Part shown: one piece after another, positions 24,245-32,649 of the stretch
Numbering within the stretch: the first letter of the stretch is position 1
Layout: every line of letters begins with the position of its first letter
Origin: Anaerotignum sp.
GTDB lineage: Bacteria; Bacillota; Clostridia; Lachnospirales; Anaerotignaceae
Reading direction: 5' to 3'
Assembly: GCA_020024265.1 (NCBI GenBank)
Contig: JAHHTW010000017.1
Span: 1 to 44,040 of the forward strand
Length of the DNA stretch: 44,040 bases
Position numbers and translations under genes: made by a program
The notes under the pieces: generated by a model
Database searches by the model: none
What the model was told of the DNA's origin: nothing
What the model saw: the letters and a program-made list of their open reading frames with translations, nothing else

Positions 24245-24997
24245 ATGTTGCAATTTGAGGATGTATCTTTTCAATACGCAGGGGACGAGCAGCCCATGAT
24301 GCAGCATTTGAGCTTTTCGGTAGAGGATGGGGCATTTGATTCCATCATTGGTGCAAGCGGTTGTGGAAAAAGTACCATTTTCCGTCTGATCAATGGCTTG
24401 GAACAGCTGCAAAGCGGCAAGATAACTGTAGACGGAAAACCGGTACAGTCATTGAAAAATTACAGTGCCTTTATGCCGCAAAAGGATCTGCTCTTTCCCT
24501 GGCGCACGATTGAAAAAAATATTGCACTGCCTATGGAGATTGCCAATGTGCCATGGACAGAACAGGAAAAACGCTGCACAGAGGTTTTGCAGCAGGTGGG
24601 ACTTTTGGAATACAGGAAAAAATACCCCAAGGATTTGTCCGGCGGTATGAAGCAAAGGGTTGCATTTGCACGTACACTGCTTGCCGGTGCCGATCTGCTT
24701 TTGCTGGATGAACCCTTCAGTGCTTTGGATTATCTGACACGTGTGGATATGCAGGAATGGCTGCTGCATCAATGGGAGCATTACCATAAAACCATTCTCT
24801 TTATCACCCATGATGTGGAGGAAGCCATATTTTTATCGAAATATATCTATGTGATACAGGACAGACCGTTTTCCAGTATGGAACAGGTGGAAGTCCCTTT
24901 GCCATACCCACGCAAAAGGGAGGATTTGAAACGACCGGAAATTGTAGAGCTGAGGGAAAAGCTCATTGAAAAGCTCAGAAGGAGTGTGGCAGTATGA
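24245..24997 (+). CDS. thiZ: ABC importer ATP-binding protein for thiamine pyrimidine precursor (ThiZ)
   Basis: A 250-residue ATPase: Walker A GASGCGKST (36-44), Q loop FMPQKDLLFPWRTIEKNI, signature LSGGMKQR (131-138), Walker B LLLLDE (151-156), H-loop ITHDVEEA. The Q-loop text with LLPW/LFPW and LSGGMKQRVAFAR is typical of the nitrate/taurine/HMP importer group. AAAGGAGG precedes the ATG. It starts 15 bases after tenA and overlaps the permease gene by four bases (ATGA). Confidence 0.93.
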   Translation: MLQFEDVSFQYAGDEQPMMQHLSFSVEDGAFDSIIGASGCGKSTIFRLINGLEQLQSGKITVDGKPVQSLKNYSAFMPQKDLLFPWRTIEKNIALPMEIANVPWTEQEKRCTEVLQQVGLLEYRKKYPKDLSGGMKQRVAFARTLLAGADLLLLDEPFSALDYLTRVDMQEWLLHQWEHYHKTILFITHDVEEAIFLSKYIYVIQDRPFSSMEQVEVPLPYPRKREDLKRPEIVELREKLIEKLRRSVAV

Positions 24998-25737
24998 AAA
25001 AGCATATTCCTGCGGTACTTTTGGCAGTGGTTTTGCTGCTCCTGTGGCAGGTGATTGCCATACTCATTGGTGCGGCGTATATACTGCCTTCACCCATACA
25101 GATCTGCATACGGCTGTGGCAGCTGAGAGAGCCTTTGTTTTTGGTGCATCTGCCGGCGACGATGTGTGTTACGGGCATTGGGCTTGGGATTTCTGTTGTT
25201 TTGGGGCTGCTGCTTGCCATTTCTATGGACTGCAATCCCAAAATTGAGCGTGCGCTCTACCCTGTCATTGTAGCCTCTCAGACCATACCTACAACAGCGA
25301 TTGCACCCTTGTTCATACTCTGGTTTGGATACGGTATTTGGAGCAAGGTGCTGGTAACGATATTGATTACATTTTTCCCGATTGCCATTACAGTATTTGA
25401 TGGGCTGAAGGCAACCAAAAGGGAAATGGAAGAACTGCTTTATACTTATGGCGCAACAAAGAAGGATGTTTTCCTGAAGCTGAAACTGCCAACGGCGCTG
25501 CCCAATTTCTTCTCTGCCATCAAAATGGCAATTCCCATGAGTGTCATAGGGGCTGCCATTGCCGAGTGGTTGGGCGCACAGGAAGGGCTGGGGTATTTCA
25601 GCAAACGAATGATGACACAGCTAGACGGTGCGGGTGTATTTGCGCCCGTGGTGCTGTTATCCGTCGTGGCAATGATTGCCGTTGGCGTGATTACCGTTTT
25701 AGAAAGAAAATTGATACAGTGGAGAAAGGAGATTTGA
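24994..25737 (+). CDS. thiX: ABC importer permease for thiamine pyrimidine precursor (ThiX)
   Basis: A 247-residue permease of the binding-protein-dependent type, with six membrane segments. The EAA-type cytoplasmic loop is YTYGATKKDVFLKLKLPTALPNFFSAIKMAIPMSVIGAAIAEWLG, near residues 150-195; EWLGAQEGLGYF is shared with the taurine/nitrate/HMP group. Its ATG overlaps the stop of thiZ, indicating translational coupling; the substrate-binding gene follows after three bases. Confidence 0.93.
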   Translation: MKKHIPAVLLAVVLLLLWQVIAILIGAAYILPSPIQICIRLWQLREPLFLVHLPATMCVTGIGLGISVVLGLLLAISMDCNPKIERALYPVIVASQTIPTTAIAPLFILWFGYGIWSKVLVTILITFFPIAITVFDGLKATKREMEELLYTYGATKKDVFLKLKLPTALPNFFSAIKMAIPMSVIGAAIAEWLGAQEGLGYFSKRMMTQLDGAGVFAPVVLLSVVAMIAVGVITVLERKLIQWRKEI

Positions 25738-25740
25738 AAA

Positions 25741-26775
25741 ATGAAACACAAGATTTTTGCACTGCTTATGGCAGGCGTTATGGCATTTGGTATGGCTGGA
25801 TGCACAGGCAATCAGGAGGATGGTGCGGCAACGGATGCAAATGTAGAAACAGAAAGTGCGGATTTGGAGAAATTTTCCATCGTTTTGGACTGGTATCCAA
25901 ATGCAATCCATTCGTTCTTGTACAATGCAATCGAAAAAGGCTATTTCAAAGAAGAAGGTCTGGATTTGCAGATCCACTTCCCTGCCAATACCAATGATGG
26001 TATTTCCATGCCGGCAGCAGGCAAAGCAGATGTTGGGATTTACTATCTGCCAGATGCAATTTTGGCAGCAAAAGAAGAAAATGTTCCGATTGTATCCATT
26101 GGCGCAGTATGCCAGGAACCGCTGAATGTTGTAATTGCAAAGAAGGATAGCGGCATTCAGGGTGCAGAGGATTTGCAGGGCAAAAAGATCGGATATTCCG
26201 GCACATTGATTTCCGAATTACAGACAAAGACCATGCTGGAAAGAAACGGTATGTCTGTAGAGGATTGCGAATTTGTGGATGTTGGCTTTGAACTGCTGTC
26301 TGCAATTACAACCGATCAGGTGGATGCAACCACCGGCAATATGGTCAATCACGAAGTACCCCAGCTGCAGGAAGAAGGCGTAGAAATCAATTATTTCTAT
26401 CCAACAGACTTTGGTGTGCCTTATGTATACGAAATGGTATTCTTGGCAAACAAGGACGATGTGGCGCAGAATAAAGAAAAATATCAGAAGTTCCTGCGTG
26501 CCTGCCAAAAGGGGTTTGCAGATATGAAAAACGACCCTGACGGCTCTCTGAAAACATTGCTGGACAACCAGAATGAAGCAAACTTCCCGCTGTCTGAAAG
26601 TGTAGAGAAAAAGAGCATGGAAATACTGATTCCTGCAATGGAAAAAGAGGATGCGCCTTTCTTGACACAGGATGTTGCGATTTGGCAGTCCAATGCAGAT
26701 TGGTTGCACGAATACGGCGCACTGACCGAAAAAGCAGATGTGAGTGATTTGGTTGTTAATCTGTTGGACGAATAA
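25741..26775 (+). CDS. thiY: Substrate-binding lipoprotein for thiamine pyrimidine precursor (ThiY, NMT1/THI5-like)
   Basis: A 344-residue lipoprotein: signal peptide MKHKIFALLMAGVMAFG with lipobox M-A-G-C (Cys21), then a short acidic linker and an NMT1/THI5-like periplasmic-binding fold. The domain begins FSIVLDWYPNAIHSFLYNAIEKGYFKEEGLDLQ, the hallmark of pyrimidine-binding ThiY proteins, with GKADVGIYYLPD and EPLNVVIAKKDSGIQGAEDLQGKKIGYSG further in. Together with thiZ and thiX it makes a complete importer at the cell surface. AAAGGAG precedes the ATG. Confidence 0.94.
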   Translation: MKHKIFALLMAGVMAFGMAGCTGNQEDGAATDANVETESADLEKFSIVLDWYPNAIHSFLYNAIEKGYFKEEGLDLQIHFPANTNDGISMPAAGKADVGIYYLPDAILAAKEENVPIVSIGAVCQEPLNVVIAKKDSGIQGAEDLQGKKIGYSGTLISELQTKTMLERNGMSVEDCEFVDVGFELLSAITTDQVDATTGNMVNHEVPQLQEEGVEINYFYPTDFGVPYVYEMVFLANKDDVAQNKEKYQKFLRACQKGFADMKNDPDGSLKTLLDNQNEANFPLSESVEKKSMEILIPAMEKEDAPFLTQDVAIWQSNADWLHEYGALTEKADVSDLVVNLLDE

Positions 26776-26820
26776 ACGCATGATTCGGGAACGTTTTACC
26801 AAACACGATACATAGACATC

Positions 26821-26857
26821 AAAAAACCTCTTGGCAGGAGTTCTGCCAAGAGGTTTT
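26821..26857. terminator. Bidirectional terminator between thiY and xpt
   Basis: AAAACCTCTTGGCAG (26823-26837) pairs perfectly with its reverse complement at 26843-26857 around GAGTT. T runs flank both strands, so it serves the thiamine operon and the converging xpt gene. Confidence 0.9.
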
Positions 26858-26886
26858 CTGGATGCAATGAAAAATGAAATGCGATC

Positions 26887-27462
26887 TCAGTCTTTGAAAT
26901 AAATTTGCCCATTTTCGATTTTGCTGACAACAGCCAAGGAGTCCACCAGATAGCCGGCATCCCTGAGCTTTTTGCTGCCGCCTTGAAATTCTTTTTCTAT
27001 GATTGCGGCAATCCCGCATACCGTACCCCCTGCCTGCTCTACCAGACTGGTAAGTCCCATTGCTGCTTCGCCATGTGCCATAAAGTCATCAATGATGAGT
27101 ACACGATCCTGTGAAGTAAGGTACTGTTTTGCCACCATGGCCATAGATACGGTGCCTTTGGTAAAAGATTTTACGGGTGCGCTGTAAAATGCCTCCGTCA
27201 TGGTATTGGGCTGCATTTTTTTGGCAAATACCACAGACACCAAATCGAAATAAATCGCTGTGATGGCTGCAATACCAATACCGGAGGATTCTATGGTCAG
27301 GATTTTGTTGATATTCAAATGCCCAAAACGACGGTGGATTTCTTTGCCCAATGCCATAAATAATCCAATGTCCAGCTGATGATTGAGAAAAGAATCCGCT
27401 TTGATGACACCGGAACCGGCTTCCAATCCATCTTTTAATATTCTTTGTTTCAACAAATCCAT
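26887..27462 (-). CDS. xpt: Xanthine phosphoribosyltransferase
   Basis: A 191-residue type I phosphoribosyltransferase that makes XMP from xanthine and PRPP. The PRPP motif VLIIDDFMAHGEA (about residues 123-135) and the start MDLLKQRILKDGLEAGSGVIKADSFLNHQLD match Xpt; FAKKMQPNT and FTKGT are family-typical. The ATG at 27462 was chosen because GGGAG lies about ten bases upstream; a start seven codons earlier has no site. It is a single gene with a leader of about 147 bases containing a strong hairpin. In many Firmicutes xpt is under a guanine riboswitch, but the core TTTCTACC was not found here. Confidence 0.93.
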   Translation of the reverse strand: MDLLKQRILKDGLEAGSGVIKADSFLNHQLDIGLFMALGKEIHRRFGHLNINKILTIESSGIGIAAITAIYFDLVSVVFAKKMQPNTMTEAFYSAPVKSFTKGTVSMAMVAKQYLTSQDRVLIIDDFMAHGEAAMGLTSLVEQAGGTVCGIAAIIEKEFQGGSKKLRDAGYLVDSLAVVSKIENGQIYFKD

Positions 27463-27552
27463 GATACAACTCTCCCTTTCCATGATACATCCGGTAGATG
27501 AATATTATGCCGGAAATATACGATGTTCTCTTATGTTTTTTGCCGATACTGA

Positions 27553-27644
27553 GATATGCCATGGCAGAATGTACGGACAACCATGTCATATCGTGTGATC
27601 ATAAAAGTACTATTCATTATACGGTAGTCTTTTCGTGATGTAAA
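27553..27644 (-). promoter_or_regulatory. xpt promoter and leader hairpin
   Basis: On the minus strand TTTACA (27644-27639) and TATAAT (27621-27616) are 17 bases apart, giving a start near 27609. About 17 bases into the leader a stem GATATG-A-CATGG / CCATG-G-CATATC (27592-27581 with 27564-27553; one mismatch) closes a 16-base loop. The purine-riboswitch core is absent. The remainder of the gap to the lipoprotein gene (27645-27880) is AT-rich with nothing recognised. Confidence 0.65.
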
Positions 27645-27880
27645 CAGATATACAGGTAAATACATATATTTTGTATATTTGAAGAAAAAGTATATGGAAA
27701 AAATAAAAAAATCAGTCGCTTTCCATAAAAAACAACAAATCAAAGGGCACAAACAAGGTGAATATTCCGGTAGAATCGGGGGTTTTTGGCAAATACATTC
27801 TCTTGTTTTTTTATGGCTTTGGAAGATGCAAAAAACTGTATGAAAAAATCTTATATTTTTCATAAAGATTGACAATAGGC

Positions 27881-27909
27881 TTGAAATCAAATCATGTTTT
27901 GGATACAAT
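27881..27909 (+). promoter_or_regulatory. Promoter of the lipoprotein gene
   Basis: TTGAAA (27881-27886) and TACAAT (27904-27909) are separated by 17 bases, about 60 bases upstream of the start codon. A TTGACA twelve bases earlier is too far from this -10. Confidence 0.6.
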
Positions 27910-27968
27910 AAAAGAGCAAAAAGGTCTTTGCATGGATTGCAAAAAAATGGCCAAGGGGAGGTTCGGAC

Positions 27969-28871
27969 ATGAAAAAACAATATAAATACCTTGCCATTTG
28001 TTTTGTAATATGGACAGCATTTGGGTTGACATCATGTGGAGCAGCACAATATGGGGAAGGAAATGCACAGCAGGACATGACACCGGAGGGATATATTACT
28101 CAGGTATCAGAGCTTTTGCAGGCGGCAGAGAGCTATACAGGGAAGCTGGAGGTAACAACAAAAACGGCCTCCGAAAGCTATCGTACCACAGCGGATATCA
28201 GCAAAATCAACAACCCGCTGAAAGCGCAAATGGAGGAGCGGTATGTATATGGCGATACCAGACTGATTACAGAAATATATATGGAAGAAGTAGACGATAT
28301 TGTCAATTTGTACCGTCAGTATGAAGGATTGTGGACGGCAATCTCACTGCCCAAAAGCGAAGCTTTGAAAAGCATGCGCTTTTTTGATGTGGGAGTCAAC
28401 ATCCAGATATTGTTGCAAAAGGGGACAAACTGGAAAGAGGTAGAGCGCAATGCGCAGGAGATTGTACTCTCTGGTACCATTCCGGCAGAGGCTGTGTATG
28501 ATGTCATACACGAAACAAACCTTTTACAGCTTTCGGGCATCAATGGCATATCGAAAACATATTTTTCCGGTGCAGAGGATTTGAATATAACGCTGACATT
28601 GAATCAGGCAAATATCGTGCCACTGACATGCAAAATGGAACTTTCTCAGATACAGCAGGTGGTAACGAATAATATTCTCAAAGAATTACAGGTATCGGAT
28701 GATGGATTTTTACTGCAAACATACGATATACAGATGGAAGTTTTGCATATCAATCAGGTACCCAATATTGAAATTCCAAAGGAAGCAAGAAATGCCGTCA
28801 ATTATGAACAGGCAATTATGGATATGAACAAAAGCGATGGACAAGCGCAATCAAAAGTAACAATATCATAA
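27969..28871 (+). CDS. Hypothetical surface lipoprotein (DUF6612-like)
   Basis: A 300-residue lipoprotein: signal peptide with lipobox L-T-S-C (Cys23), then a domain of alternating strands such as YTGKLEVTTKTASESYRTTADISKI, QMEERYVYGDTRLITEIYMEEVDDIVNLYRQYEGLWTAI, and DLNITLTLNQANIVPLTCKMEL. The layout, with repeated beta strands of about 20 residues and W-K-E-V, is like the LppX/LolA-type fold of small Gram-positive lipoproteins (DUF6612), for which no activity is known. GGGGAGG precedes the ATG. The YbjN-like gene follows 37 bases downstream and may be co-transcribed. Confidence 0.75.
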   Translation: MKKQYKYLAICFVIWTAFGLTSCGAAQYGEGNAQQDMTPEGYITQVSELLQAAESYTGKLEVTTKTASESYRTTADISKINNPLKAQMEERYVYGDTRLITEIYMEEVDDIVNLYRQYEGLWTAISLPKSEALKSMRFFDVGVNIQILLQKGTNWKEVERNAQEIVLSGTIPAEAVYDVIHETNLLQLSGINGISKTYFSGAEDLNITLTLNQANIVPLTCKMELSQIQQVVTNNILKELQVSDDGFLLQTYDIQMEVLHINQVPNIEIPKEARNAVNYEQAIMDMNKSDGQAQSKVTIS

Positions 28872-28908
28872 AAGGGTCAGAGGGTATGGAAGATAGGAGA
28901 AGAAAAAA

Positions 28909-29358
28909 ATGTATGTATTGACTGCGGCACTTTTAAGAGAATTGGATGCTCACGGCTTCGTATATCAGAAGCAGGGCAGGCTGAAGCATGGAGAGGATCA
29001 TATCACCCTCAGCTTTGGTGGGAAGCATGTACAAAATCTGGTTACGCATATTTTATTCTTTCAGAAATCTCAAAGTATGCAGATTCAGATTTTGGATATC
29101 ATTTCTGTTCCGCCGGAAAAGCTACAAGCGCTTTTTGGTGTCGTCAATGAACTCAATCAGGAATATCGTTTTGCAAAATTTTATATTGATTCCATAGATA
29201 TGAGTGTAGAAATGAACATGGATGTATTGCTTCCGCCGGATGTGGATACAGGGGTATTGTGCTATGATGCTGTGATTCGTGCGATGCAGATTTGTGATGA
29301 CGCATACAAAAAACTGATGTACAGTGTCTATGCAGACCAGTATTTGGGCAAGCAATGA
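28909..29358 (+). CDS. YbjN-like / type III secretion chaperone-like protein
   Basis: A 149-residue soluble protein. It has the helix-strand order of the YbjN/Tir-chaperone fold: an N-terminal helix (LTAALLRELDAHGF), three strands, a long helix (SVPPEKLQALFGVVNELNQEYRFAKFYID), a strand pair (SVEMNMDVLLPPDVDTGVLC), and a final helix (DAVIRAMQICDDAYKKLMYSVYADQY). The short GVVNELN segment between the strands is characteristic of YbjN proteins, whose function is unclear. The assignment rests on pattern only. Confidence 0.6.
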   Translation: MYVLTAALLRELDAHGFVYQKQGRLKHGEDHITLSFGGKHVQNLVTHILFFQKSQSMQIQILDIISVPPEKLQALFGVVNELNQEYRFAKFYIDSIDMSVEMNMDVLLPPDVDTGVLCYDAVIRAMQICDDAYKKLMYSVYADQYLGKQ

Positions 29359-29399
29359 CAGAAAACAATTGTGTTTGCAGTATGTATATGAAAGGATTG

Positions 29400-29431
29400 C
29401 CTCGGCAGACGGTTTTGTCAAACTGCCGAGG
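29400..29431 (+). terminator. Hairpin after the YbjN-like gene
   Basis: CCTCGGCAG (29400-29408) pairs with CTGCCGAGG (29423-29431), 41 bases past the stop codon. The T run follows only after ten more bases, so it is a weaker terminator than the hairpin at 29460. Confidence 0.55.
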
Positions 29432-29453
29432 GCATGCTTTGCTTTTTGGGGAT

Positions 29454-29487
29454 AAAAAAATACCTGCCTATGGCAGGTATTTTTTTT
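29454..29487. terminator. Bidirectional terminator between convergent genes
   Basis: ATACCTGCC (29460-29468) pairs with GGCAGGTAT (29472-29480), flanked by seven A upstream and eight T downstream. It can stop both the YbjN-side transcript and the epimerase-side minus-strand transcript, whose stop codon it nearly touches. Confidence 0.9.
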
Positions 29488-29488
29488 A

Positions 29489-31399
29489 TCATGCATGATC
29501 TTCTTTTTTGTCTGTGTTTTCTTCTCCATCCTCGTCATCTTCAAAATCAGCAGGATCGAAATCGGGGAATGCCGCTTTTAGAAAATCTTCACATTCGTCA
29601 ATCTGTTCCATCTGCATCTGTACAGAATTCATCACAGCTTCTACATTTTTGGTGTATTTTTCAATTTGTGGATCCAGTTCTTCGGCAGCAGCTTCGGCGC
29701 TTGCTTCATTTGCTTCGCCTTCCTTTACAGCGGCGCTTGCTTCTGTAAGGCTTGCAGCTTCGTTTGCTTCTTCTGCTTTTGTTTCCTCTGTTTTTGTTTC
29801 CTCTGCATCCATTGCATCCAAATCTTCATCGTCCCATGCTTGCTGTGCATCCATTGCTCTTTTGGCACGCAGCTGCTCTCTGTAGAAACGGGCATCCTCC
29901 TTCAGCTCCTGTGCCTTTTCTGTCATGCGGAATGCGGCGCTTCTTACCTTGGGCTGTAAATCGTCTGCTTTGTCTGCCACTTTAGAAGCGAATTTTTTCA
30001 TTGTTGGCTGCAAGCGTTCAGCAGTTTTGCCAACACTCTTTGCCACACTGCCCAATGCACTTTCCGCTTTCTCCAATGCGTTGCCGACAGCCTTGCCAAT
30101 ATTGCTGTCTTTTTGCAATCCATTTTGCAATACGATCAAAAGACGCTCTGCTTCCTCGGCAGTGATCAGACCTTTTTCCAACATGCTTAAAATTGCCATA
30201 CGTTCTTCCTTCATGGGTGATTCCTCCTTCTTTTTATGCTCAGAGATAGAAATGGTATAGTCCTGCGGACGGTTTTCGGACAAACCAAAGGTATATAAGA
30301 TGGCTTGTACAATGCGCTTGGAGGCATTGCCATCGCCAAAGGGATTTTTTGCCTGTGCCATGGACTGATATACGGCATCGTCGGTCAGCAGTGTTTCTGC
30401 CATCGCATAGATGGTGTCCTGCTCTGTACCGGCAAGCTTCAATGTGCCTGCTTCTATGCCTTCAGGGCGTTCTGTGACATTGCGCAGCACCAATACCGGC
30501 TTGCCCATGGAAGGGACTTCCTCCTGTAAGCCGCCACTGTCTGTCATGACAAAGAAGGAGCGATACATCAAATTATGCATATCCTTCAAATCCAATGGCT
30601 CTGTCAGGTGGATGCGTGGATGATTGCCCAAAATCCGCTTTACAGGCTCCATAACGGCAGGATTTTTGTGTACGGCATATACCACTTCAACATCCGGAAA
30701 GTTTTCTACCACACGCTGGACGGCATGACAGATATTTTCCAGAGGCGTACCAAGATTTTCTCTGCGGTGTGCGGTCATGGCAATGATGCGGTGATTTTGA
30801 AAATCAATATGATTGAGGCAATCCTCGTGGAAGGTATAGTCCTCCTCGATGGTATGCGCCAATGCATCAATGACGGTATTGCCTGTGATGAATATGCTTT
30901 TGGGTGCAATATTTTCTTTCTGCAAATGCTCTTTTGCCAATTTGGTTGGGGCAAAGTGAATATCGGTCAGCGTACCTGTCAGACGGCGGTTCATTTCCTC
31001 GGGGAAGGGTTGATATTTGTCATAGGTACGTAAGCCGGCTTCTACATGCCCAACGGCGATTTGATTGTAGTATGCGGCCAATGCACCTGCAAATGTGGTG
31101 GAGGTATCTCCATGCACCAGTACAATGTCCGGTTTTTCTTTTGCCATGATATCTTCCAGCCCCATTAAGGCACGGGTGGTGATGCCGGCAAGCGTCTGAC
31201 GGCTCTGCATGATATTCAGATCATACTGTGGATGCAAATCAAAAATCTCCAATACCTGATCGAGCATTTCCCGATGCTGTGCGGTGACACAGACAATGCT
31301 TGTGATTTGCTCCGTCTGTTCCAGTACCTTGACCAAAGGCGCCATTTTGATTGCCTCCGGACGTGTGCCGAATACGCTCATTACTTTGATATTATCCAT
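29489..31399 (-). CDS. wecB: UDP-N-acetylglucosamine 2-epimerase fused in frame to a SHOCT-like acidic domain
   Basis: The open frame runs for 636 codons without a stop. Residues 1 to about 380 are a complete non-hydrolysing UDP-GlcNAc 2-epimerase (UDP-GlcNAc to UDP-ManNAc, for teichoic acid linkage or capsule): FGTRPEAIKMAPL, VHGDTSTT (about 95), GHVEAGLRT (117-125), PEEMNRRL (133-140), TAHRREN (209-215), TDSGGLQEE (286-294). Normal epimerases end near 370-385. A linker SEHKKKEESP leads into residues 396-636: MLEKGLITAEEAERLL (a SHOCT/YvlB-N-like hairpin), a Lys/Glu coiled region, and a long acidic low-complexity tail ending DFEDDEDGEEN. Codon 396 is an ATG with its own perfect Shine-Dalgarno, so a separate shorter product is likely. 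The ATG at 31399 follows AAGGAG. Confidence 0.82.
   Translation of the reverse strand: MDNIKVMSVFGTRPEAIKMAPLVKVLEQTEQITSIVCVTAQHREMLDQVLEIFDLHPQYDLNIMQSRQTLAGITTRALMGLEDIMAKEKPDIVLVHGDTSTTFAGALAAYYNQIAVGHVEAGLRTYDKYQPFPEEMNRRLTGTLTDIHFAPTKLAKEHLQKENIAPKSIFITGNTVIDALAHTIEEDYTFHEDCLNHIDFQNHRIIAMTAHRRENLGTPLENICHAVQRVVENFPDVEVVYAVHKNPAVMEPVKRILGNHPRIHLTEPLDLKDMHNLMYRSFFVMTDSGGLQEEVPSMGKPVLVLRNVTERPEGIEAGTLKLAGTEQDTIYAMAETLLTDDAVYQSMAQAKNPFGDGNASKRIVQAILYTFGLSENRPQDYTISISEHKKKEESPMKEERMAILSMLEKGLITAEEAERLLIVLQNGLQKDSNIGKAVGNALEKAESALGSVAKSVGKTAERLQPTMKKFASKVADKADDLQPKVRSAAFRMTEKAQELKEDARFYREQLRAKRAMDAQQAWDDEDLDAMDAEETKTEETKAEEANEAASLTEASAAVKEGEANEASAEAAAEELDPQIEKYTKNVEAVMNSVQMQMEQIDECEDFLKAAFPDFDPADFEDDEDGEENTDKKEDHA
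30212..30229 (-). promoter_or_regulatory. Internal Shine-Dalgarno and ATG within the epimerase fusion
   Basis: On the minus strand AAGGAGGA (30229-30222) lies seven bases before an ATG at 30214. These are the best-spaced ribosome binding site and start in this stretch, and they lie exactly at the domain boundary. Initiation here would give a 241-residue protein equal to the C-terminal domain. The site is translated as KEES in the fused product. Confidence 0.7.
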
Positions 31400-31411
31400 A
31401 ATGATACTCCT

Positions 31412-32293
31412 TTATCCTTTGATTTTATTTTTCAAACGCCCAATGCCTTCGATTTCACAAATGACTTCATCACCTGCTTGCAGGAATCTTGGCGGATCAA
31501 ATCCCATGCCAACACCGGCAGGAGTACCCATAGCAATGATGGTGCCGGCTTGCAGTGTCATGCCCTGTGAAAGGTTGTGTATCACTTTTGCAATGCCATG
31601 AATCATCAAGGATGTATTGCTGTCCTGACGCAGTTCGCCATTGACATAAGAACGGATGGCAAGCGCAGGGGGATTTTCAAACTCGTTTTTTGTCACAATC
31701 CAAGGCCCTATGGGTGTAAAGTCATCCAGACTTTTGCCAAAGTACCATTGCTTGTGTGCCGTTTGCAGATTTCTGGCGCTCATATCGTTGAGTATGGTAT
31801 AGCCAAAGACGTAATCGAAGGCATCCTGCTGGCTGACATTCTTTGCATCCTTGCCAATGATGACGGCAAGCTCTGCTTCGTAATCCAAGCTGTCTACAAT
31901 GTCGAAATGCCCATCAATGTATCCGCCGTCTGCAACAGCACGGTTGACACGCTTTGAGAAATAAATCGGTACGGGACGTTCTCCGCCAAAGGCTTCGTCA
32001 TGAAAGCGTGCCGCTTCCTCCGCATGCGCATAATAATTGATGCCAAGACAGATAATATCCTGCTTGGGATTTACAATGGGTGCGAGGATGCGGATTTCCT
32101 CTATGGGAATACCCTCCATCAGCTCTGTGTTTTTTTCCAGCTTGCAGAGCTTTGCCGGTGTCATAGACGCAATGACAGCAGTCATATCTGTCAAATCACA
32201 GCCGATATAATTGACAGGCACAACGGCAGTACCATCCTTTTTCAAAATACCAATTGCGGTATGCCCGCCATGTATATATGTCAAAATTTTCAT
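31412..32293 (-). CDS. Fumarylacetoacetate hydrolase family protein
   Basis: A 293-residue enzyme of the FAH/HpcE superfamily, which cleaves or decarboxylates diketo acids with Mg2+ or Mn2+. Motifs are DIICLGINYYAHAEE, IYFSKRVN, the metal ligands in LDYEAELAVIIG (Glu-x-Glu) with the Asp in NDMSARNLQ, FDDFTPIGPWIVT-like DDFTPIGPWIV, and GTPAGVGMGFDPPRFL near the end. Substrate is not determined; the family includes acylpyruvases, oxaloacetate decarboxylases and 2-keto-pentenoate hydratases. CAGGAGG lies eight bases before the ATG. The epimerase fusion gene follows after 12 bases on the same strand, so the two are probably one transcript. Confidence 0.87.
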   Translation of the reverse strand: MKILTYIHGGHTAIGILKKDGTAVVPVNYIGCDLTDMTAVIASMTPAKLCKLEKNTELMEGIPIEEIRILAPIVNPKQDIICLGINYYAHAEEAARFHDEAFGGERPVPIYFSKRVNRAVADGGYIDGHFDIVDSLDYEAELAVIIGKDAKNVSQQDAFDYVFGYTILNDMSARNLQTAHKQWYFGKSLDDFTPIGPWIVTKNEFENPPALAIRSYVNGELRQDSNTSLMIHGIAKVIHNLSQGMTLQAGTIIAMGTPAGVGMGFDPPRFLQAGDEVICEIEGIGRLKNKIKG

Positions 32294-32546
32294 ATGCTAA
32301 AACCTCCTGACATCATGCAAATACTGCCTACTTTTCACCTATCATATCACAAAAGACGCTATTCGGAAAGAAAAAAGTATCATTCCCCAGACGGCGGCAC
32401 ATGCACGGAGGGTGCGGTATATGCTTTCATACGACAAAATCTGCATATTTATAAAATGATGTCGAAAAAAGTAAACAAAAGAATTGAAAATAAAGAATAT
32501 GATTATACTGTTTTATACAAAAAAATGCTTTTTATGGAATTTGCTA

Positions 32547-32592
32547 TTGATTTATGGAAAGGCTCTATGTATAATACATTCATAAATATTCA
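32547..32592 (+). promoter_or_regulatory. argG promoter with ATTCA repeats over the start site
   Basis: TTGATT (32547-32552) and TATAAT (32570-32575) are 17 bases apart. Directly behind lie two ATTCA repeats (32578-32582 and 32588-32592) separated by TAAAT, spanning the expected transcription start. ArgR boxes contain ATTCA/TGAAT arms around an AT-rich core, so this is a reasonable but imperfect ArgR site (direct rather than inverted). The rest of the gap (32294-32546) is AT-rich with nothing recognised. Confidence 0.5.
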
Positions 32593-32649
32593 GGCGTATA
32601 CACGGTGTGATATCGTTTCTACGAAATGGTTTTGAAGGAGGATTTATTG

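Noticed and set aside
27463..27644. Guanine/adenine riboswitch before xpt
   Set aside because: The conserved core (TTTCTACC and its P1/P3 partners) is absent from the minus-strand leader, although the gene would suggest it.
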